DNA of 64,000 nucleotides from Timema cristinae (taxonomy: Eukaryota > Arthropoda > Insecta > Phasmatodea > Timematidae): positions 75,385,250-75,449,249 of the forward strand of contig JBCFYV010011172.1 in the NCBI GenBank assembly GCA_039000515.1, in the 5' to 3' direction. The position numbers and the translations under genes were made by a program. Under the pieces are notes generated by a model. It was not told the origin of the DNA. It saw only the letters and a program-made list of their open reading frames with translations, and searched no databases. Positions within the stretch are counted from its first letter, which is position 1; every line of letters begins with the position of its first letter. Below are positions 58,450 to 64,000 of this stretch, one piece after another.

Positions 58450-58580
58450 ACGACTCCTGGATAGCTCTGTGTTTAGAGCATTGGAATATTAAGTCAAAAG
58501 TCTCAAACTCATTTCTCCTACCCAAATGTCATTTTTCAATTTAAGGAATATCATATTTAGCTAAGCTAAATCCATGATTA
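58450..58580 (+). mobile_element. tRNA-like SINE (family C), single arm
   Basis: CTGGATAGCTCTGTGTTTAG AGCATTGG (A-box region), a degraded B box (GTCTCAAACTCATTTC) and the tail ATGTCATTTTTCAATTTAAG GAATATCAT. This is one arm of the structure seen as a palindrome at 47575. Confidence 0.65.
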
Positions 58581-58849
58581 ACAAACAAACTTGGCTGTCC
58601 AAGCAAACAAGATTTAAAGCCTAACACACTTACCATTGGTGTGAATAAAATATCTCTTATTTCTATGAAAATGATGGGTAGGTCTTAAAATTTTATTTTA
58701 TTTTTATTTTTATTTTGTAATAGTAATAATTTCAAATATATTTTTTTTTATTTAGGATGATAACAATATTGAATTTTTTTAAATGCTGCCAACAAAGTAA
58801 TATTAATTTTCAAAGGGTATTCAATGTTCAAATGAGTTTGACACACCTG

Positions 58850-60125
58850 ATGTACCTCATTTAGTGAAATGAGCAATTCATTTATTTTTGTACAACTCTA
58901 CAAACAAGTCATATTATAATTTTAAATTCCTAAAGAGTTAATCCCACATCTTAGCAATGATATTATTATTTAAAAGATTCTATATATGATTTACCATTAA
59001 TGTTAAAATATACTGATTCCATTTTATTAAGAACCATTAATTTATCTAAGAAATTGTGTCTTAAACCTATGGCATTTCATAAAAGCCAAAGTTTATATAA
59101 AATTGTAAAAGCCTGCCAAGAAATGACTGTCCACAGTAGTTGCCAAAGAATTAACATGAAAGACATTTCTTATTAGTAGGTCTAGTATTGTCAAAGTTCA
59201 TTTCAAGCCTTCTAAATAGCTAATTCCTGTCAAAAGTGGGCTCGACTCTTTATATAATATTTTGTAAAGATCATAATGGTGCTTTTATCATTTGGAAATA
59301 CAAGATTATTAACTGTTACCATAAATTCTAGAATAGATGATAGATATGCATTCTTATTTCAAGTAACTTCATTTGAGTAGTAAATTTTGGATTTGGAAAA
59401 TTTTAGTGTAAATCTTAATTGTCATCTATATCATATGATTATGTTACTAAGATTTATCAAGAACAAATATTAATCAAAATATTGTTGAACGTTTCTGCTT
59501 AGGTTTTTTTGAAAAGTTTTACAAGGAATATTGAAAACTATTTTTGTGTATATAATTTTTTTTAACATCTTCCAGGAAAATATAGGCCTAATAATTTCGG
59601 ATATTTTTATATTGTGATTAAAATAAAAATATCAAAAAATATTTAACAGAGGTAACAAGCCCATTTAAAAAACCCATGATACTTTGCCTGTGATACTTGT
59701 ATACAAAATCATTCAATTCCAGGTTTTCACAATACAAACCCAATATTGATTTTAACATTGTCACTAGTTCAGGAGTTGTTCAAAAATTTGGTTTTTGTAT
59801 GGCTAACACAAAAGGCAGAAAACACAGCTTTTCATAATCATAAATACTTCAATCTTCAGGTGGGAGTTTTAAAGTATAAATTACATAAATACACACTTTT
59901 TTTCATATTTATAGCCTATCAAATCTATATATAATGAAATTTTGCTCAAACAAAAGTGCATATTGGTATAATTTAAATTCCAAATGTAATTGTACCTTGA
60001 ACAAACACATAGCTTAATAAATCTTTATTTATATTAATGTGTGCAAACTATGTAAACACTCTACAATAATGTAAAGCAAGTAGTAGTACACCAGCCAAAC
60101 ATGGAAAAGTTATTCAGAAATTAGA
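58850..60125. other. intergenic sequence, nothing recognised
   Basis: AT-rich, no gene or repeat identified. Confidence 0.5.
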
Positions 60126-60784
60126 ATTTTATGTTAATAGCAGGCATCCATGGTAGATCAATCACACATAGAATGTGGAAAACGATGTGAGTGAATGCCA
60201 AGCTTGATTTTGAATTTAAAGGTCAATTTCAATGTCTAATAAAGCCAAATAGGTCAAAATTGATAATTGTATGTTTTGCATGGATTCAATGTAGAATTAG
60301 TAGATATAGCCAATAAAACTAAATTATATACTATTTAGATATATGTAAACCTTTTAATTAACATCTAGAATATCATATTAAATGTAAATGTATAGCCAAA
60401 TGACAAACAAATGTTTGATTTTCTTGAAATCCTTTTCAATGCAGAATAAAGCTAGCTTAACAATCAATGTGTTAATTTTAACGCATGTTTACAGTTTTTA
60501 TTTAAATGTTCATCAATTTAAGAACAATCCATCCATGAGAGACGAAGAAGACTGAATATGAGGGTATTATGATGAAGAAGGGTGGCATCACATTCACACG
60601 TGAGAGTACACTGAAATGTTTTATGAAACACGAACAGGGGGAAGTGCTGCACTTGACTTACATTTGCAAGTGACAAGCTCCAGACATGAATCAAGAATTG
60701 TGGAAAGCCTTGTTCATACTGGTTTCAAACAACCTGATTCCTTCTTCCCAAGCCAGAGTATCATTGGGAGATGCAACATTTTTA

Positions 60785-62660
60785 TGCTCCTTGTCTGCCT
60801 GTAGCCATATTTCTGTCTGGTAATTGCATTGTTAAGCTCCAATGCATCTTTGTTGGTGGTAGTAATTCAACAGCCTTCTTCGCCTTATTGAAGTGTAGAA
60901 GCCTGCTATGGTCAACAGTTGGTTGTTCTGGTGTTCCATATAAATGACACATAAACTTTTCAATTGGTTCAATATTTCTGTCCCATTCAATACCATTTAC
61001 AGAACCTGGGTATTTCTCAAAGTTTTTCCATCGGGTCTTCTCATGACCTTTGAAGGTTGATGTATCACAACCTGTTAAAGCATGAAAATTAAGCAGGCTA
61101 CCCTTCACAGGTTGAAGTAGTCTCTGCGGTACTGAATGTAAAGGAAAGCATTTGCGTTGTTTTGCTGTTCCAGCTATCATCCACACTTCAGAGGCCTTTG
61201 CACATATAAAATGCAACAGTAGCAACATTACATAAGTATCCCTGCAGATAACAATCACTCTTTCGTATCCTCTCTCGATAGCTTCACTTGAATGCAGAAT
61301 TAACCTCGTATCAGCCTATTACTTGTTTCCTCTAAGCATGACATCTTGTTTCATTATTGATTTGGAATGTGTGGCATAAAAGAATTCATCTTCTGTTAGC
61401 AACTAATATTGTAGTAATAGATTCTCCCCTTTCTGCATTATAAATTCTAATAGGAAGAGGGAAAGATGGACCTTATTTTAATCTAATGCAATGAATTGTG
61501 CAAATCTTTCTGGAAGTGGGACATTCTCTCTAGAGATGGGAGATATTTTACCGTTACTCTTTGATTATTGTCACTCCCAGTGACTGGATCTCAAAAGTAT
61601 CAGTGATTGAAATATCGGTGATCCGTGCTTATAGATACGCTCACCAGACGCCGACAGCTGAACATTTCAGTATGAAACCTATGACCGTGACTGACAAAAT
61701 ATTGGTTGGCGTCTGGTGATATGGTTACCTATAGGTATGGGTAATAGCGGTCAATGTCCTTAATTCTCATGTTTCAATAAACATTATTTGAAAAAGAACC
61801 TTCACTTAATAACTTTGTGGGGGCAGACTCCTCTTTAAATTTTTTAATGTAATAACATCTTGGATGTTTCTCAAATTTACTTTTATAACCCAAACATAAT
61901 AATTTTAATTTATATACCATACAGCGGGTATAGTTGAGATTAATAAATATAATAATTTACATTTTATAAAGCAATATTGTATAGTAATATTTCTCAAAGT
62001 TAGTTTTTGTTCTTAGTCCATTGATTCCCAGTGTGAATTTTTTTCAGTTTAGAAAAAAACAACTTATTTATTAATCTCTAGAGACTGGAAAGTTGGCAAC
62101 CCTTTGTTTCTATCTAAGGTCTAACGCATCACTTTTTTATAGTAAATAGTGGCGACTGGGCCAAAATATTAATACAGCAACAAATTGCGACCATGAAAAA
62201 TTATCAGTAGACAAAACACTCTGACTGCACTGTGAATAATCACGGCTATAAAATCATTGATATTTTACAATCACGTTCGCAGTAATCACTGATATTGAAA
62301 AATCACGGTTTAGCGCTTACCTAATTCTCTCCATCAATGATCTTGCGGATTGGCTTCTTCTTTCCTAATCGGTTTAACCTGGTTCATGCTTTAATAGAAT
62401 CCTCCCCAAAGTAGCGATCGAAAACTAAGTCAGCTCTTGTATGCTCTCCAAAGTAATGTCACGTATCACATAAACACATGGGTGAAGTTGTCAAAGGTGG
62501 GACATTTATCAGGCTTTCCAAGAGACGGAATAATTGCATGTCCATCAATCGGCACACAGTTTTCATGTCAGAAGTGGGAACTTACAAGTATGTGGGAAGT
62601 CCAGTCATTAAAATAGTGGTAAGTTCAGCTTTTGGTGTTGCGTTCATCTTACCTCCTGTC
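60785..62660 (-). pseudogene. decayed nuclease-like ORF of the 3.36-kb element
   Basis: The minus strand in one main frame gives IDGHAIIPSLGKPDKCPTFD, LVFDRYFGEDSIKA, RKIIDGEN followed (after the nested insertion) by VPLPERFAQFIALD, then ADTRLILHSSEAIERGYERV, IVICRDTYVMLLLLHF and LLNFHALTGCDTSTFKGHEK. I know this motif order (FDRY, EADTR, DTDV, TGCDT) from uncharacterised proteins frequent in invertebrate genomes. The EADTR/DTDV/GCDT motifs recall the XPG/PIN nuclease fold, which is inference. In-frame stops (for example after SIKA and FIALD) and DTY in place of DTD show it is dead. The longest uninterrupted piece is 60782-61258. Confidence 0.72.
61531..62323. mobile_element. 793-bp nested insertion with exact 8-bp duplication
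   Basis: Flanked by ATTCTCTC at 61523-61530 and 62324-62331. The ends TAGAGATGGGAGATATTTTA and (minus) TAGGTAAGCGCTAAACCGTG share only a few bases, but an 8-bp duplication suits a hAT-type element. Without one target copy and the insert, the host ORF reads on directly (IIDGEN-VPLPERF), which proves the boundaries. No ORF inside. Confidence 0.88.
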
Positions 62661-63489
62661 TTAGCTAATGACAATGGGATTGAAGACATTTCATTCTTTA
62701 ATACATTCATCATTTCAACATTTCAACCGGCATTTACAGCACCAAGCAGTCGCTGGAGTAATTTTTTGTCAGGTTTGATAGTGTTCTGTTTTTTATCTGT
62801 TTTGTTAATAAGTACTGCCTTGTAGAGATCAGCAAAGGTTTTCGATTTGTGCTTTTTAAATACGATAAAAAAACCAACAGTTTCTTTTCATTAACATTGG
62901 AGAAACCTTACTGCTTTCCACATTCTTGAGCTATTAAAAAAACTTAAATCACTTCACTTGATGCAGCCTCCCTGGTTGCTAACTATAACAGAGGCAAGTC
63001 ATTATTATCCTAGTAGATATCACTATCATCTCCATCAGCCACGACATTGTCCTATCCAAGAACATTAAATTATGGTCAATGGATTCATGACCATGATTGG
63101 ATCAATTATGAGTTGATGCAAGTGTTACGCACAAGGGAAAATGTGGAAAAGATAAAAAAAAAAAACTAACACTAATTGGATTCTGCACTGAAAAATGTTT
63201 TCAAGAAAATTCAAAATGTGTGTATCATTTGGCTATATATTGATATGCAATATGACACTTTAGATGTTAATTGAAAGGTTTCTGTACATCTACATTGTAT
63301 TGAATTTAGTTTCATTGGCTAGATCTACTATTTCTACACCAAATCCATGCACAACACAAAATTACCTATTTTGACCCTATTTGACCTTGAAATTGACCTT
63401 TAAATTCAAAATAAAGCTTGGCATTCACCCACATCGTTTTCCACATCCTATGTGTGATCTATCATGGATGCCTGCTATTAACAGAAAAT

Positions 63490-64000
63490 GTTATGAATTT
63501 TTTAGTAGGAAAGAAAGCCAGGCTGAAAGGGAAATTGGGTTGGACTGCTTTCATCATTTATTCATATATTATTCATTCTTACAACTTCTCATCATTTTCA
63601 CATTTAAATATTATTTTAAGTTTTTGGAAAAAAATCTTTTATTCAAACAAGACAAGTTGTCTAATACATGGATTGTTTTGTAAGGTTCATGTTACTTGTT
63701 TTAATGTTCCTAAAGTATAGTTTCCAATGAAAATAAAATAGGGATTGTGAGGTAAGACCAGTACAGTTACAAGAAAAACTGCAGGCTCTCAACAAAATAC
63801 CAAAACTAAATAATAAGAAATCATACATAAGAATATATAATAATATAAAAGAGCTTTATTATCAATTAATACAAAGTTACAGTGAAAAATATGATCCATG
63901 GTCTAGGGAATTTTAAAAATGTCTAATCAGCCTTACAATCTTTCACTTTTTATTGGACCTATCTGATTTAAATACTTTAATTTGGGGCTGAAATGATAAA
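63490..64000. other. sequence after the 3.36-kb element
   Basis: AT-rich. Open frames of about 100 codons at 63381-63720 start in the inverted repeat and have no family resemblance. Nothing else seen. Confidence 0.45.

Larger units (their letters stand above)
57744..58849. mobile_element. 1.1-kb hAT-type element carrying SINE remnants
   Basis: Left end CAGGAATGTCAAACTTGCGA; the right end reads CAGGTGTGTCAAACTCATTT on the minus strand. Flanks ATGTACAT (57736-57743) and ATGTACCT (58850-58857) are an 8-bp duplication with one change. No transposase. Contains two copies of the third SINE type. Confidence 0.82.
60126..63489. mobile_element. 3.36-kb element with inverted repeats of more than 300 bp
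   Basis: The left repeat is about 60126-60447 and the right about 63180-63489, inverted and diverged. Shared blocks include GTTAATAGCAGGCATCCATG, GTGGAAAACGATGTG, GAATTTAAAGGTCAATTTCAA, TAGCCAAATGA and TTTTCTTGAAA. The outer limits are approximate and no target duplication was found. The interior holds a decayed minus-strand ORF and a nested 793-bp insertion. The superfamily is not assigned. Confidence 0.82.

Overview
The window is animal nuclear DNA, most likely from an arthropod and probably an insect. The evidence is AT-rich sequence, one split gene with GT-AG introns of up to about 10 kb, tRNA-derived SINEs, LINE 3' ends, hAT-type DNA transposons, mini- and microsatellites, and one 100-N assembly gap. 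The species cannot be fixed from the sequence. There are no bacterial operons, no CRISPR array and no phage.

The only host gene I can support is Reck (reversion-inducing cysteine-rich protein with Kazal motifs), on the + strand. I placed thirteen coding exons from 9403 to 56855. They were identified by cysteine spacing and similarity to RECK, and checked by codon phase across every intron. One exon is a 37-nt micro-exon. Together they encode about 918 residues: most of the N-terminal cysteine-knot repeats, the cysteine-rich middle region, three Kazal motifs, a C-terminal cysteine cluster and a hydrophobic GPI-anchor tail. The signal peptide and first cysteines were not found and probably lie 5' of the window. 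Exons 12 and 13 each need one extra base to keep frame, so the gene as assembled carries two -1 frameshifts: assembly errors or real lesions.

The introns and the 3' flank are mostly mobile and simple repeats. (1) Two SINE families have different tRNA-like heads but share one 3' tail; a third family is tied to a 198-bp perfect palindrome. (2) Intron 11 holds a decayed minus-strand hAT transposase, that palindrome, and an apparently intact 3.0-kb transposon (48214-51232) with an 8-bp target duplication and a two-exon gene for a 753-aa hAT-like transposase. (3) Downstream of Reck lie a 1.1-kb hAT-type element and a 3.36-kb element with inverted repeats of more than 300 bp. The latter carries a decayed nuclease-like ORF and a nested 793-bp insertion that sits exactly inside a codon series. 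(4) Several minisatellites lie where they could affect splicing. One 32-bp array copies the 5' splice site of exon 7, and a 53-bp array in intron 12 repeats about 20 acceptor-like sites.

No unknown multi-gene system was found. The points most worth checking are the two frameshifts, the duplicated splice site, the palindromic tRNA-like element and the two ORF-bearing transposons.
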